This document shows positions 43,617-56,373 of a DNA stretch of 64,000 nucleotides, one piece after another (within the stretch, counting starts at the first letter, position 1; every line of letters begins with the position of its first letter). The position numbers and the translations under genes were made by a program. The DNA is taken from contig CACHKE010000001.1 of NCBI GenBank assembly GCA_902580335.1, positions 1-64,000 on the forward strand, written 5' to 3'. This DNA is from an uncultured Pelagibacteraceae bacterium. GTDB lineage: Bacteria; Pseudomonadota; Alphaproteobacteria; Pelagibacterales; Pelagibacteraceae. The notes below the pieces were generated by a model that saw only the letters and a program-made list of their open reading frames with translations, was not told where the DNA came from and searched no databases.

Positions 43617-45388
43617 GTTCATATAAAATAGTAGATCATGAATATGACGTTGTAGTATTAGGTGCTGGTGGTTCCGGCTTAAGAGCAGCTGTTGGTTTAA
43701 GTGAAGCAGGATTAAAAACTGCATGTATTTCAAAAGTATTTCCAACAAGAAGTCATACTTCTGCTGCGCAAGGTGGAATTTCAGCTGCCCTTGGAAACAT
43801 GGGCGAAGATGATTGGCGTTGGCATATGTATGATACTGTAAAAGGAGCAGATTGGTTAGGAGACCAAGATAGTATCGAGTACCTTTGCAAAGAAGCCCCT
43901 AAGGCAGTTATAGAATTGGAAAAATATGGCGTCCCATTTAGCAGAACAGAGGATGGCAAAATTTATCAAAGACCTTTTGGTGGTATGACCAAAAATTACG
44001 GAAATGGAATAGTTCAAAGAACGTGTGCTGCAGCTGATCGAACAGGACACGCAATTTTGCACACTCTATATGGTCAAGCTTTAAAACATAAGACAGAGTT
44101 TTTTATTGAGTATTTTGCTCTCGATCTTTTAATGAAAGATGGGGAATGTAAAGGATTGATAGCATGGAATTTAAATGATGGAACTATTCATCGATTTAGA
44201 TCTCATATTGTTATTATAGCTACAGGCGGCTACGGAAAAGTTTACTATTCTGCAACATCTGCTCATACATGTACTGGTGATGGAAATGCAATGGTGCTAA
44301 GAGCAGGTCTACCGTTACAAGACATGGAGTTTGTGCAATTTCATCCAACCGGAATTTATGGACACGGTACCTTAATAACAGAAGGTGCGAGAGGTGAAGG
44401 AGGTTATCTTACAAATTCTAAAGGCGAAAGATTTATGGAAAGATACGCGCCTAAAGCTAAGGATTTAGCATCACGTGATGTTGTAAGTAGGTCAATGTCA
44501 ATTGAAATTAATGAAGGAAGAGGAGTTGGAAAAGATCAAGATCATGTTCATTTGAACTTAAGTCATCTAGATAAAGAAATTATAGAAAGTAGATTGCCAG
44601 GTATTACAGATGCAGCAAGATTATTTGCCAATGTAGATGTTACTAAGGAACCAATTCCAGTTGTACCTACAGTTCATTATAACATGGGTGGTATACCAAC
44701 AAATTATAAAGCAGAAGTTTTGACTGTAAATGGTTCTGAAAAAACTGTTCCAGGACTTATGGCTATAGGAGAAGCAGCTTGTGTTTCAGTTCATGGAGCA
44801 AATAGATTGGGCTCTAACTCTTTGATTGATCTTGTTGTTTTTGGAAGAGCAGCTGCAAAAAGAGCTGCTGAACTAATTAAACCTGGTACACCACATGAGG
44901 AGATCAATGAGTCAGAAACTCAAAAATGTTTAGATCGTTTTGATAAGATTAGAAACTCTGATGGAGATATTGGTACTGCTGAACTAAGACTGTCCATGCA
45001 AAAAACAATGCAATCAAAATGTGCGGTTTTTAGAACAGAGAAAACACTTAAGGAGGGTGTTGATGAAATACGACAAACATTTGATGGATTGGATTCTTTA
45101 TCAGTTAAAGATAAATCATTAATATTTAATACTGACCTAGTAGAAACTTTAGAATTTGATAATTTAATTAGACAAGCTGTTGTGACAGTTGACTCCGCTT
45201 ATAATAGGAAAGAAAGTAGAGGAGCTCATGCAAGAGAAGATTATCCAAAAAGAGATGATGAGAAGTTTATGCAACATACATTAGCTTGGTGTGATGGAAA
45301 AAAATCAAAAATAAGTTATAGAGATGTTCATAAGTCTACATTAACCAATGAAGTACAGTATTTTCCACCTCAGGAGAGAGTATATTAA
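43613..45388 (+). CDS. sdhA: Succinate dehydrogenase flavoprotein subunit
   Basis: 591 residues. FAD motif [20 protein letters not shown] at about 15-34; covalent-FAD His in [17 protein letters not shown]; substrate-side [20 protein letters not shown]; the catalytic Arg region [32 protein letters not shown] and the C-terminal [19 protein letters not shown]. It oxidises succinate to fumarate. It ends in the first base of sdhB. Length and motifs are normal. Confidence 0.98.
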   Translation: MSSYKIVDHEYDVVVLGAGGSGLRAAVGLSEAGLKTACISKVFPTRSHTSAAQGGISAALGNMGEDDWRWHMYDTVKGADWLGDQDSIEYLCKEAPKAVIELEKYGVPFSRTEDGKIYQRPFGGMTKNYGNGIVQRTCAAADRTGHAILHTLYGQALKHKTEFFIEYFALDLLMKDGECKGLIAWNLNDGTIHRFRSHIVIIATGGYGKVYYSATSAHTCTGDGNAMVLRAGLPLQDMEFVQFHPTGIYGHGTLITEGARGEGGYLTNSKGERFMERYAPKAKDLASRDVVSRSMSIEINEGRGVGKDQDHVHLNLSHLDKEIIESRLPGITDAARLFANVDVTKEPIPVVPTVHYNMGGIPTNYKAEVLTVNGSEKTVPGLMAIGEAACVSVHGANRLGSNSLIDLVVFGRAAAKRAAELIKPGTPHEEINESETQKCLDRFDKIRNSDGDIGTAELRLSMQKTMQSKCAVFRTEKTLKEGVDEIRQTFDGLDSLSVKDKSLIFNTDLVETLEFDNLIRQAVVTVDSAYNRKESRGAHAREDYPKRDDEKFMQHTLAWCDGKKSKISYRDVHKSTLTNEVQYFPPQERVY

Positions 45389-46167
45389 TGGTGCAAATCA
45401 GTTTACCTGAGAATTCCAAAACAAAAAAAGGTAAATATTTTAAGGACAAAACCGGCTCAAAAAATTTAAGAAAAGTTAATGTATACAGATGGGATCCATC
45501 TTCAGGAGAAGGTCCAAGAATCGACACTTATGAAGTTGATATGGATAACTGTCCATCCAAAGTATTGGATATTTTAAATAAAATTAAAAATGAAATAGAT
45601 CCCACCCTTGCTTACAGACGATCATGTGCTCACGGCGTATGTGGATCGTGTGCAATGAACATGGGTGGTAAAAATGGTCTTGCTTGCACAACTCCTCATG
45701 AAAATATTGATGGAGATATTGATATTTATCCGTTGCCACACTTAAAAGTTAAAAAAGATCTAATCGGAGATTTAGATGGATTATACAAGCAATATAAATC
45801 TATTGAACCTTGGTTAAAATCAAGTTCAAAATCTGAGTCAGCTGAGTTAATTCAGTCAAAAGAAGATAGAGCTAAGCTTGATGGTGCTTATGAATGTATT
45901 ATGTGTGCATGCTGTTCTACTTCTTGCCCAAGTTATTGGTGGAATGGAGATAAGTACTTAGGACCAGCAGTTTTATTACAAGCTTATAGATGGATTATTG
46001 ATAGTAGAGATGAGGAAAGACAAGCTAGATTAAAAAAAGTAGCAGATGAACTTAAATTGTATCGTTGTCATACTATTTTGAACTGTACTAGTGCATGCCC
46101 TAAAGGTTTAAACCCTGCAAAAGCAATTGCTGAAATAAAGAAAATGTTAGCAACAGCCAATATTTAA
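45388..46167 (+). CDS. sdhB: Succinate dehydrogenase iron-sulfur subunit
   Basis: 259 residues carrying three clusters: 2Fe-2S in [20 protein letters not shown] and the following LACTT, 4Fe-4S in [19 protein letters not shown], and 3Fe-4S in [18 protein letters not shown]. It relays electrons from SdhA to the membrane quinone site. The N-terminus is slightly basic and longer than in E. coli, as in mitochondria and alphaproteobacteria. A 42-base gap precedes mmsA. Confidence 0.98.
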   Translation: MVQISLPENSKTKKGKYFKDKTGSKNLRKVNVYRWDPSSGEGPRIDTYEVDMDNCPSKVLDILNKIKNEIDPTLAYRRSCAHGVCGSCAMNMGGKNGLACTTPHENIDGDIDIYPLPHLKVKKDLIGDLDGLYKQYKSIEPWLKSSSKSESAELIQSKEDRAKLDGAYECIMCACCSTSCPSYWWNGDKYLGPAVLLQAYRWIIDSRDEERQARLKKVADELKLYRCHTILNCTSACPKGLNPAKAIAEIKKMLATANI

Positions 46168-46209
46168 ACAATAGACTAATAAGAATTTTTACTCTAAAAG
46201 ATCCTATTC

Positions 46210-47703
46210 ATGAAATTAATTGAACATTTTGTAGGTGGAAAAATAATTCCCGGAAGTTCAGATAAAAAAGGAAAAGTTTTTAATCCCGCTACTGGCGAAC
46301 AGGAAAAGGAAGTAAGACTTGCCTCCTCTAGTGACTTAGACCAAGCAGTAGTAATTGCAAAAAAAGCTTTTGAGACATGGTCATTAAAACCTTCACTTCA
46401 AAGAGCAAGGATAATGTTTAAATTTAAAGAGTTAATTGAAAAAAATTCTGATGAATTGACACAATTAATTGTTTCTGAACACGGAAAAGTTTATGAGGAT
46501 GCAAAAGGCTCATTAACACGAGGATTAGAAGTTGTAGAATTTGCTTGTGGAATTCCACATTTACTTAAAGGAGAATTTTCAGAAAATGTAGGGACAGATG
46601 TTGACAGCTGGTCAATGCGTCAACCACTAGGTGTTGTTGCTGGAATAACACCATTTAATTTTCCAGCTATGGTTCCAATGTGGATGTTTCCAATTGCTAT
46701 TGCATGTGGAAATACATTTATATTAAAGCCATCAGAAAAAGACCCTTCTTGTGCAGTAAGATTAGCAGAATTATTGAAAGAAGCTGGTCTTCCAGACGGT
46801 GTATTTAATGTGATAAATGGAGACAAAGAAGCAGTAGATGCAATTTTAAATAACAAAGATATTAAAGCAGTTAGTTTTGTTGGTTCAACTCCTATTGCTA
46901 AATATATTTATGAAAATTCAGCAAAAAATGAAAAAAGAGTTCAGGCATTAGGAGGAGCTAAAAATCATTTAGTAGTAATGCCAGACTGTGATTTAGATGG
47001 TGCTGTGAATGGCTTAATGGGTGCAGCTTATGGCTCCGCTGGAGAAAGGTGTATGGCTCAGTCAGTGGCTGTAGCAGTTGGTGATATTGGAGATGAATTA
47101 GTTTCTAGATTATCAAAAAAAGCAGAGGCTTTAAAAGTTGGACCAGGAATGGACAAAAACTCAGAAATGGGCCCTTTAGTCACTAAAGAACATTTAGAAA
47201 AAGTAAAAAGTTATGTTGATTTGGGTGTAAAAGAGGGTGCAAAATTAGTTGTCGATGGAAGAAATTTAAAGTTACAAGGATATGAAAATGGCTTTTACAT
47301 TGGTGGCTGTTTATTTGATAACGTGAAAAAAGATATGAGGATTTATAAAGAGGAAATATTTGGCCCAGTTCTATCTGTAGTTAGAGTTAAAACTTTTGAG
47401 GAAGCTTCAAAATTAATAAATGATCATGAATACGGAAATGGTGTAAGTATTTATACAAGAGATGGAGACGCTGGAAGAACATTTGCAAGCAAGATTCAAG
47501 TTGGAATGGTTGGTATAAATGTACCAATACCTGTTCCGATGGCTTTTCATAGTTTTGGTGGTTGGAAAAGGTCTTTGTTTGGAGATAGTGCGATGCATGG
47601 GATGGAAGGAATAAAATTTTATACTAAATTAAAAACGATAACTTCAAGATGGCCCTCAGGTATTAGATCTAATGCTGAATTTGTGATGCCAACAATGAAA
47701 TAA
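46210..47703 (+). CDS. mmsA: Methylmalonate-semialdehyde dehydrogenase (CoA-acylating)
   Basis: 497 residues. Aldehyde dehydrogenase fold with PLGVVAGITPFNFPAMVPMW, AVSFVGSTPIAKYI and the catalytic Cys in AYGSAGERCMAQSVAVAVG. The RCMA (not GQVC) context and FHSFGGWKRSLFGDSAMHG are the MmsA subgroup marks. It converts (methyl)malonate semialdehyde to propionyl- or acetyl-CoA with CoA and NAD+, in valine, inositol, beta-alanine or 3-hydroxypropionate use. Placed within TCA genes and near DMSP genes, a link to three-carbon DMSP products is possible but inferred. Confidence 0.93.
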   Translation: MKLIEHFVGGKIIPGSSDKKGKVFNPATGEQEKEVRLASSSDLDQAVVIAKKAFETWSLKPSLQRARIMFKFKELIEKNSDELTQLIVSEHGKVYEDAKGSLTRGLEVVEFACGIPHLLKGEFSENVGTDVDSWSMRQPLGVVAGITPFNFPAMVPMWMFPIAIACGNTFILKPSEKDPSCAVRLAELLKEAGLPDGVFNVINGDKEAVDAILNNKDIKAVSFVGSTPIAKYIYENSAKNEKRVQALGGAKNHLVVMPDCDLDGAVNGLMGAAYGSAGERCMAQSVAVAVGDIGDELVSRLSKKAEALKVGPGMDKNSEMGPLVTKEHLEKVKSYVDLGVKEGAKLVVDGRNLKLQGYENGFYIGGCLFDNVKKDMRIYKEEIFGPVLSVVRVKTFEEASKLINDHEYGNGVSIYTRDGDAGRTFASKIQVGMVGINVPIPVPMAFHSFGGWKRSLFGDSAMHGMEGIKFYTKLKTITSRWPSGIRSNAEFVMPTMK

Positions 47704-47706
47704 TAA

Positions 47707-48671
<965 letters not shown>

Positions 48672-48672
<1 letters not shown>

Positions 48673-49832
48673 TGAATATACACGAGCATCAGGCAAAACA
48701 AATTTTAAAAAAATTTGGAGCGATTGTACCAGAAGGTGTATTTGGTTTAACGGTTGAGGAACTTTTAAAGAAATGTAAGTCATTAAAAACAGAAAAATAT
48801 GTTTTAAAAGCTCAAATTCATGCAGGTGGAAGAGGGAAAGCGGGAGGTGTTAAAATTCTGAATAATCTCGAAGAACTTGAGAAATCAGCTAAAGAGCTTT
48901 TCGGAAAAAGATTAATAACTCATCAGACAGGACCTGAAGGAAGAGAAGTTAAAAGATTATATGTTGAAGTTTCATCAGATATCGAGAAAGAATTTTATTT
49001 ATCATGTTTGGTAGATAGAGCTACTTCAAAAATTGCTTTTATCTCTAGTGATCAAGGCGGAATGGACATTGAGGAAGTAGCAAGCAAATCACCTGACAAA
49101 ATTTTGACAACTAAAGTTGAATTAAAAGAAGAAATTTCAAATAAGGAGTGTGAAAAGATTATTCAAATATTTAAATTAGAGAACAATCCAAAAATCGAGG
49201 CAATATCTTTAATTAAATCAATCTATAAGATGTTTGTTGAAACCGACGCTAATATGGTTGAAATAAACCCTTTAATACTCACAAAAGAAAAAAAAATTAT
49301 TTGTTTAGATGCAAAGGTAAATTTTGACAGTAACGCATTGTTTAGACATCCTGAAATTTTAGAACTTAGAGATTTGAATGAGGAAGATCCTACTGAAATT
49401 GAAGCTAGTAAACATGACCTAGCTTATATCAAATTAGATGGCAGCATTGGATGTATGGTTAATGGAGCTGGTTTAGCAATGGCCACTATGGATATAATAA
49501 AATTATATGGAGAAGAGCCAGCAAATTTTTTAGATGTTGGCGGGGGAGCATCAAAAGAAAAGGTCTCAGCGGCTTTCAAAATAATTTTGTCAGATAAAAA
49601 TGTAAAAGGTATATTAATCAATATTTTTGGTGGCATAATGCGATGTGATGTTCTAGCTCAAGGCGTTGTAGATGCTGCAAAAGAAATGAAAATCAATGTT
49701 CCTTTGGTAGTCAGACTAGCTGGTACAAATTTTAAAGAAGGTAAAGAAATATTAGATAATTCAGGTTTAAAATTAATATCTGCTGAAAATTTAGATGACG
49801 CAGCCAAAAAAATTGTTGAGGCAATTAAGTAA
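48672..49832 (+). CDS. sucC: Succinyl-CoA synthetase beta subunit
   Basis: 386 residues. N-terminal ATP-grasp ([52 protein letters not shown]), then the CoA-ligase beta domain with [19 protein letters not shown] and [18 protein letters not shown]. It makes ATP or GTP from succinyl-CoA with SucD. The start overlaps mdh by one base and sucD begins at the next base after its stop. Confidence 0.97.
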
Positions 49833-50708
49833 ATGTCAGTTTTAGTCAATAAAAATACTAGATTAATCTGTCAAGGATTTACAGGTTCCCATGGAACATT
49901 TCACTCTGAGCAAGCAATCAAATATGGAACAAATTTAGTAGGTGGAGTGACACCAAATAAAGGTGGCCAAAAACATTTGGGCCTTCCAGTTTTTAATACA
50001 GTGAAAGAGGCAAGGGAATCCGAGGGAGCTAATGCAACTATGATATACGTCCCAGCTAAATTTGCAGCCTCAGCAATTATTGAAGCAATAGATGCATCTA
50101 TAGAACTAATTGTATGTATAACTGAAGGGATTCCCATTCAGGATATGTTAAAAGTTAAACAGAGATTGAATAATTCAAAAAGTAGACTGATTGGCCCCAA
50201 CTGTCCAGGTGTCATAACTCCTGATGAGTGTAAAATTGGAATAATGCCTGGCAGCATTCATAAAAAAGGAACAGTTGGAATAGTTTCAAGATCAGGAACT
50301 TTAACTTATGAAGCAGTAGCTCAGACTACAGAAAATGGATTAGGACAATCAACTTGTATTGGAATTGGAGGTGATCCCATCAATGGTACAAATTTTATAG
50401 ATTGTCTAGATCTATTTTTAAACGACGCGGATACTCAATCAATTTTAATGATTGGTGAAATTGGAGGAACAGCTGAGGAAGAGGCTGCAGATTTCATTAA
50501 AAATCATAAAATAAAAAAACCAATTGTTGGATTTATAGCAGGTGTTACTGCCCCACCAGGACGAAGAATGGGTCATGCAGGCGCCATAATTTCAGGTGGC
50601 AAAGGTGGCGCAAAGGAAAAGATTAAAAAAATGGAGGATTGTGGAATAACCATGGCCAACTCTCCATCAAAGATTGGAAAAACATTATTAAATAAATTGT
50701 CTAATTGA
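49833..50708 (+). CDS. sucD: Succinyl-CoA synthetase alpha subunit
   Basis: 291 residues. CoA-binding Rossmann part: [40 protein letters not shown] and [20 protein letters not shown]. The phosphorylated His is in [20 protein letters not shown]. It works with SucC in the TCA cycle. sucA starts 35 bases downstream, with no obvious terminator between. Confidence 0.97.
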   Translation: MSVLVNKNTRLICQGFTGSHGTFHSEQAIKYGTNLVGGVTPNKGGQKHLGLPVFNTVKEARESEGANATMIYVPAKFAASAIIEAIDASIELIVCITEGIPIQDMLKVKQRLNNSKSRLIGPNCPGVITPDECKIGIMPGSIHKKGTVGIVSRSGTLTYEAVAQTTENGLGQSTCIGIGGDPINGTNFIDCLDLFLNDADTQSILMIGEIGGTAEEEAADFIKNHKIKKPIVGFIAGVTAPPGRRMGHAGAIISGGKGGAKEKIKKMEDCGITMANSPSKIGKTLLNKLSN

Positions 50709-50743
50709 AAAATTTCTTTCTAGGTCTATATTAACTAATAGCG

Positions 50744-53617
50744 ATGTCATCCTCTAAAAATCTTGAATTTGAAAAGACTGCTTTCTTAAGTAAATCCAAT
50801 AGTGCTTTTATTGAGGAGATGTATCTAAAGTTTGTTAATAATGATCCATCTTTGCCTGATAGCTGGAAAATATATTTTAATCAGATCGGTGATGAGGCAG
50901 ACATAATTGTAAATGAAATAAATGGTCCATCCTGGAGTCCATCAAAAAAAGTATCAATCAAAAAATTACAAAATTTTAATAATGGTAACGAAAATCAAGG
51001 TGAATTAGTTTCAAAACAATCTAATGCTAATTCTATAAAAGCTGTTGCTATGATTAGATCTTATAGACAGAGAGGTCATTTGATTGCTAAATTAGATCCT
51101 CTAGGTCTTTTAAAAGCCGATTATTTAGAAGAACTCCATCCTGAATCATATGGATTTAAGAAGGAGGAATATAATAATAAAATTTTTTTAGACGGAGTCA
51201 TTAATAGACAATACTCTAGTATTTCTGAAATTTTAAAATTTTTAAGGGAAAAATATTGTGGATCCTTAGGTTTTGAATATATGCATATCTCAAATCCAAC
51301 TGAAAGAAAATGGTTTAGAGACAGAGTTGAAAAAGCAGATGATTTTAAATTCACTCAAAATGGAAAAGAAGCCATTCTTAAAAAATTAATTCAAGCTGAA
51401 GGTTTTGAAAAATTTTTACACACAAAATACGTTGGTACAAAAAGATTTGGTTTAGATGGAGGTGAAAGCTTAATCCCCGCCCTTGAGCAAATAATTAAAA
51501 TTGGTGGTCAATCAAAAGTAAAAGAAGTTAAAATAGGAATGTCCCATAGAGGAAGATTGAACGTTTTAGCCAATGTCTTACAAAAATCATATAAAAGAAT
51601 TTTTAATGAATTTGCTGGAGAGATTAGTTCAAAATCAGAGGACGACACAGGAGATGTCAAATATCATTTAGGTGCGTCGTCAAACAGAGAATTTGATGGA
51701 AATCAAGTGCATGTAAGTCTTACAGATAATCCATCTCATCTTGAAGCAGTGAATCCTGTAGTTTTAGGACAAACAAGAGCTAAACAATATTTCCATAAGG
51801 ATAAAGAGAGAAATAAAGTTATACCAATTTTGATTCATGGAGACGCAGCTTTTGCGGGACAAGGAGTTGTTGCAGAATGTTTTGCGATGTCCGGTCTTCC
51901 AGGTCATAATACAGGTGGAACTATCCATATTATAGTCAATAACCAAATAGGATTTACCACAAGCCCAAGATTTGCAAGATCATCACCTTACCCTTCTGAT
52001 ATTGCTAAAATGGTTGAAGCACCAATTATCCATGTTAACGGCGATGATCCTGAGGCAGTTGTTTATGCTGCAAGAATAGCAACTGACTTTAGATTAAAAT
52101 TTAATAGAGATGTTGTTATAGATTTAATTTGTTATCGAAGATTTGGTCATAATGAGGGGGATGAGCCGTCTTTTACTCAACCACTAATGTATAAAAAAAT
52201 CCGTTCACACCCTTCACCCATCAAAGTTTATGGAGAAAAATTAATAAATGAAGGATCAATAACAGATGATTATTTTAGAAGATCTATAAAAGAATTTAAG
52301 GATTTACTTGACGATCAATATAAGAATGCAAAGAATTATAAGCCTAAAATTGAATGGTTTGAAGGTACATGGTCAAGATATAAACCAGCGAGAGGAAAAG
52401 ATAAAAGAGGCGTTACGGGTTATGATGTTAAAAAATTAAAAAATATTTCTGAAAAAATAAATACCATACCTAAAGAAATTAACATTCATAAAACTATCGC
52501 TAAAGTCTTAGAAAATAGAAAATCAAACGTTAATAACGAGGAAAAAATTGATTGGTCTACAGCTGAAGCTTTGGCGTTTGGATCTTTGTTAGAGGAAGGT
52601 TACCCAGTGAGATTGGTTGGTCAGGACTCAGGAAGAGGTACATTTAGTCAAAGACATTCAGTATTAAGAAATCAAATAGATAATTCTCGATATGTTCCGT
52701 TAAACAAAATATCTAAAAATCAAAAGAATTTTGAAATTGTAGACAGTTTCTTATCTGAATTAGCTGTTTTAGGCTTTGAATATGGTTACAGTTTAGTTGA
52801 ACCTAATACACTTACAGTTTGGGAAGCTCAATTTGGTGATTTTGCTAATGGTGCTCAAGTAGTCATAGATCAATTTATTGCTTCAGGAGAAAGAAAATGG
52901 TCAAGAGCCTCTGGATTAGTTATGTTATTACCTCACGGCTATGAAGGTCAAGGACCTGAGCATTCTTCTGCTAGATTAGAAAGATTTTTACAATTATGTT
53001 CAAATGATAATATGCAGGTAATGAATTGTACAACACCTGCTAACTACTTTCATGCACTAAGAAGACAAATGCATAGAGATTTCAGAAAACCTCTAATTAT
53101 AATGACTCCCAAATCTTTACTTAGACATAAACATTGTGTTTCAAATTTAAGTGATTTTAGTAAAAAAAATACATTTCATAGAGTTTTATGGGATCATGCA
53201 ATAGATCCAAAGGTAAAGGGTTTTATTAAATTGAAAAAAAAGGAAAAAATTAAAAAGGTAATTTTATGTTCAGGAAAAATTTATTTTGATTTGCTTGAGG
53301 CTAGAGAAAAATTTAAAAGAGATGATCTTATATTTTATAGAATTGAGCAACTTTACCCTTTTCCAGCTAAGGCACTTGCAAAAGAGCTAAAACCTTATGC
53401 TAAAAAAGCTAAATTTTATTGGTGTCAGGAAGAGCCAAAAAATATGGGAGCTTGGTTTTCTGCTAGAGATTATATCCAATGGACATTAGATAATATAAAG
53501 GCTAATAATAAAAAGATTTCTTATATTGGAAGAAGTCCAGATGCATCACCGGCCACTGGTTATGCAAAAAGACACATTTCACAACAACAAGAAATTATTA
53601 AGAAGGTTTTTGAATAA
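50744..53617 (+). CDS. sucA: 2-oxoglutarate dehydrogenase E1 component
   Basis: 957 residues, a homodimeric ThDP enzyme. N-terminal E2-binding segment (NSAFIEEMYLKFVNNDPSLP), then MIRSYRQRGHLIAKLDPLGL, IGMSHRGRLNVLANVLQKSY, HLGASSNREFDGNQVHVSLT, the ThDP/Mg motif GDAAFAGQGVVAECFAMSGL, IVNNQIGFTT, RRFGHNEGDEPSFTQP and the C-terminal QDSGRGTFSQRHSV and LPHGYEGQGPEHSSAR. It decarboxylates 2-oxoglutarate and loads succinyl onto SucB lipoate. sucB follows after six bases. Normal length. Confidence 0.98.
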   Translation: MSSSKNLEFEKTAFLSKSNSAFIEEMYLKFVNNDPSLPDSWKIYFNQIGDEADIIVNEINGPSWSPSKKVSIKKLQNFNNGNENQGELVSKQSNANSIKAVAMIRSYRQRGHLIAKLDPLGLLKADYLEELHPESYGFKKEEYNNKIFLDGVINRQYSSISEILKFLREKYCGSLGFEYMHISNPTERKWFRDRVEKADDFKFTQNGKEAILKKLIQAEGFEKFLHTKYVGTKRFGLDGGESLIPALEQIIKIGGQSKVKEVKIGMSHRGRLNVLANVLQKSYKRIFNEFAGEISSKSEDDTGDVKYHLGASSNREFDGNQVHVSLTDNPSHLEAVNPVVLGQTRAKQYFHKDKERNKVIPILIHGDAAFAGQGVVAECFAMSGLPGHNTGGTIHIIVNNQIGFTTSPRFARSSPYPSDIAKMVEAPIIHVNGDDPEAVVYAARIATDFRLKFNRDVVIDLICYRRFGHNEGDEPSFTQPLMYKKIRSHPSPIKVYGEKLINEGSITDDYFRRSIKEFKDLLDDQYKNAKNYKPKIEWFEGTWSRYKPARGKDKRGVTGYDVKKLKNISEKINTIPKEINIHKTIAKVLENRKSNVNNEEKIDWSTAEALAFGSLLEEGYPVRLVGQDSGRGTFSQRHSVLRNQIDNSRYVPLNKISKNQKNFEIVDSFLSELAVLGFEYGYSLVEPNTLTVWEAQFGDFANGAQVVIDQFIASGERKWSRASGLVMLLPHGYEGQGPEHSSARLERFLQLCSNDNMQVMNCTTPANYFHALRRQMHRDFRKPLIIMTPKSLLRHKHCVSNLSDFSKKNTFHRVLWDHAIDPKVKGFIKLKKKEKIKKVILCSGKIYFDLLEAREKFKRDDLIFYRIEQLYPFPAKALAKELKPYAKKAKFYWCQEEPKNMGAWFSARDYIQWTLDNIKANNKKISYIGRSPDASPATGYAKRHISQQQEIIKKVFE

Positions 53618-53623
53618 TTTAAA

Positions 53624-54949
53624 ATGAGTGAAAAAATATTAGTCCCAGTTTTAGGTGAAAGTATTACAGAAGCTACAGTTGCTAAATGGTTAAAAAATAA
53701 AGGCGAAACGGTCGATGCAGATGAGCCTATTGTTGAATTAGAGACTGACAAAGTTAATTTGGAAGTACCATCTCCAGTTACAGGAAAATTAATTGAAATT
53801 AACTCTCAAGATGGGTCAACTGTTAAAGTGGGAGAAATTTTAGGTTTAGTTACTGAAATTGAAGGTGAAGTTAAAAGATCAAATAAAATAGAGAAAATCC
53901 AGCCCTCAAATTTACAAAAAAAAGAGGAGATTAAAGAAAAAGCTAATGTAATCAAGTTAGATCCAATTAAAGAACAAGCGGAATTAGGTATATTTGAAGA
54001 AGAGAATAACAGTTACGACTTAAAAGAGGAACCACTGGTTTTAACAGAGGAAATAAAAAACAGTCACATAGAGGAAAATTCTACTGAGGAAAGTCAAACA
54101 TTATCTCCAGCTGTAAGAAAAATGGTAGATGAAAACAATATTGACGTTAAGTCAGTAAAAGGATCTGGGAAAGATGGACGAATACTTAAGGGTGATTTAA
54201 TAAGCTTGATGGGAGTTAATCCCCCACCTTCAGAGAGAAAAATTAAATATGGTCAAGAAGAGCGCATTAAAATGACTAGGTTAAGGCAAACTATAGCAAA
54301 AAGATTGAAACAAGCCCAGGAGAATGCAGCGTTACTTACTACTTTTAATGAAGTGGACATGACAAATATAATTAACATGAGAAAAGAAAACCAGGAGGAT
54401 TTCCAAAGTCGATATGGTATCAAGCTTGGCTTCATGTCGTTTTTTGTTAAGGCTTGTATAGTGGCTTTAAAAAATTTTCCAGCTGTTAATGCTGAAATAG
54501 ATGGAGACACAATCGTTTACAAAAATTATTATAATATAAGTTTTGCAGTTGGAACAGATAAAGGTCTTGTAGTTCCAGTTTTAAAAAATGCAGACGAACT
54601 ATCTTTTGCAGATATTGAAAAAAATATTAAAGAAATTTCTGAAAAAGCAAAAGATGGGAAACTTGTAATTGAAGATCTCCAAGGAGGCACTTTTACTATT
54701 AGCAATGGTGGAGTTTATGGGTCAATGCTTTCAACTCCAATTCTAAACTTACCTCAATCTGGAGTATTAGGGATGCATAATATTGTTGATAGACCTATTG
54801 TAGTGGATGGTGAAATCAAGATAAGACCAGTAATGTATTTAGCTTTATCTTATGATCATAGAATTATTGATGGTAAAGAGTCTGTATCCTTTCTTAAAAT
54901 GATCAAAGAAAGCCTTGAGGACCCTAGAAGGTTATTTTTGGATATTTAG
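53624..54949 (+). CDS. sucB: Dihydrolipoamide succinyltransferase (E2o)
   Basis: 441 residues. One lipoyl domain with the modified Lys in [15 protein letters not shown] (about residue 43), a charged linker of about 70 residues, an E3-binding domain ([33 protein letters not shown]) and the catalytic domain with [19 protein letters not shown] and the active-site His in [18 protein letters not shown]. It forms the core of the 2-oxoglutarate dehydrogenase complex. lpdA begins one base after its stop. Confidence 0.97.
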   Translation: MSEKILVPVLGESITEATVAKWLKNKGETVDADEPIVELETDKVNLEVPSPVTGKLIEINSQDGSTVKVGEILGLVTEIEGEVKRSNKIEKIQPSNLQKKEEIKEKANVIKLDPIKEQAELGIFEEENNSYDLKEEPLVLTEEIKNSHIEENSTEESQTLSPAVRKMVDENNIDVKSVKGSGKDGRILKGDLISLMGVNPPPSERKIKYGQEERIKMTRLRQTIAKRLKQAQENAALLTTFNEVDMTNIINMRKENQEDFQSRYGIKLGFMSFFVKACIVALKNFPAVNAEIDGDTIVYKNYYNISFAVGTDKGLVVPVLKNADELSFADIEKNIKEISEKAKDGKLVIEDLQGGTFTISNGGVYGSMLSTPILNLPQSGVLGMHNIVDRPIVVDGEIKIRPVMYLALSYDHRIIDGKESVSFLKMIKESLEDPRRLFLDI

Positions 54950-54950
54950 G

Positions 54951-56351
54951 ATGTCGGAAAAATTTCAAGCAGTAGTTATTGGAGGTGGCCCAGGAGGTTA
55001 TGTTTGCGCAATTAGACTTGCCCAACTAGGGTTAAAAACTGCATGTATAGAGTCCAGAGGATCTCTTGGTGGCACATGCCTGAATATTGGTTGTATCCCC
55101 TCAAAAAGTTTACTTAATCTATCTGAGGAATTTCATAGAGTTAAAGGTTTGGCAAATAAAGGTATTGAAATAGGAGAAGTAAAATTAAATCTTGATAAAA
55201 TGATGAAGAGCAAGGACAAAGCAGTCACTGTTCTTACAAAAGGTGTAGAATTTCTTCTAAAAAAAAACAAAGTTACTTATTTTAAAGGCCATGGAAGTTT
55301 TAATTCAAAAAATGAAATCTTAATAAAAGATGATCAAAAAAAAGAAACAATAATTCAAACTGAAAAAACAGTTATAGCTACAGGATCTGTACCAGTATCT
55401 CTACCGGGCATCGAAATAGATGAAAAAATAATAGTTTCATCAACTGGAGCTTTAAAATTAGAAAAAGTGCCCAATAAAATGGTTGTTGTTGGTGGAGGTT
55501 ATATCGGCTTGGAGATGGGATCAGTGTGGTCAAGACTTGGTGCAAAAGTAGAAGTTGTTGAGTTTTTGGATCATATAACACCTGGTATGGATAAAGAAAT
55601 TTCATCTGAGTTTATGAAAATTCTTAAAAAACAAGGAATGAAGTTTAATATGCAAAATAAAGTTGAAACAATTCAAAAAAATAATTCAGGTGCAGTGGTC
55701 TCAACAATTGATAAAGATGGAAATAAAAATAATTTTGAATGTGATGTAGTTTTAATTTCAGTTGGTAGAAAACCAAATACAGATGGTTTAAATTTAAAGA
55801 ATGCTGGGGTGAGTTTAGATGAAAAAAATAGAATAAAAACTGATAAGAAATTTAAAACAAATATTGAAAATATTTATGCAATAGGTGATGTAATTGTTGG
55901 ACCCATGCTTGCACATAAGGCTGAAGATGAGGGTATAGCAGTTGCAGAAAATATTGTAGGTCAATCAGGTCATGTAAACTATGATACAATACCAGGTGTG
56001 GTGTATACCTCACCAGAGGTTGCCTCAATTGGGAAAACAGAGGAGCAATTAAAAGAATTAAATAAAAATTATAAGGTTGGTAAATTTTCATTCATGGCCA
56101 ACTCTAGAGCTAAAGCTATAGATGATGCAGAAGGTTTTGTGAAAATTCTTGCAGATGCTGAGACAGATAAAGTTTTAGGCGCACATATAATTGGCCCTCA
56201 TGCTGGAGAATTAATTGCTGAAATCGGTGTTGCAATGGAATTTGGTGCAAGCGCCGAGGATATTGCAAGAACTTGTCATGCTCACCCAACTTTTTCTGAA
56301 GCTGTCAAAGAAGCTGCGTTATCAGTAGATAAAAGAGCAATACACTCTTAA
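54951..56351 (+). CDS. lpdA: Dihydrolipoamide dehydrogenase (E3)
   Basis: 466 residues from the ATG at 54951 (MSEKFQAVVIGGGPGGYVC); an upstream in-frame start at 54915 lies inside sucB and is rejected. FAD motif GGGPGGYVCAIRLAQLG, redox disulfide in GGTCLNIGCIPSKSLLNL, NAD motif VVVGGGYIGLEMGSVWSRLG, second FAD site YAIGDVIVGPMLAHKAEDEG and the active-site base in CHAHPTFSEAVKEAA. It reoxidises lipoate on SucB and possibly other 2-oxoacid complexes or the glycine cleavage system. Confidence 0.97.
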   Translation: MSEKFQAVVIGGGPGGYVCAIRLAQLGLKTACIESRGSLGGTCLNIGCIPSKSLLNLSEEFHRVKGLANKGIEIGEVKLNLDKMMKSKDKAVTVLTKGVEFLLKKNKVTYFKGHGSFNSKNEILIKDDQKKETIIQTEKTVIATGSVPVSLPGIEIDEKIIVSSTGALKLEKVPNKMVVVGGGYIGLEMGSVWSRLGAKVEVVEFLDHITPGMDKEISSEFMKILKKQGMKFNMQNKVETIQKNNSGAVVSTIDKDGNKNNFECDVVLISVGRKPNTDGLNLKNAGVSLDEKNRIKTDKKFKTNIENIYAIGDVIVGPMLAHKAEDEGIAVAENIVGQSGHVNYDTIPGVVYTSPEVASIGKTEEQLKELNKNYKVGKFSFMANSRAKAIDDAEGFVKILADAETDKVLGAHIIGPHAGELIAEIGVAMEFGASAEDIARTCHAHPTFSEAVKEAALSVDKRAIHS

Positions 56352-56373
56352 TTTTTTTTCATATTATAAAAAT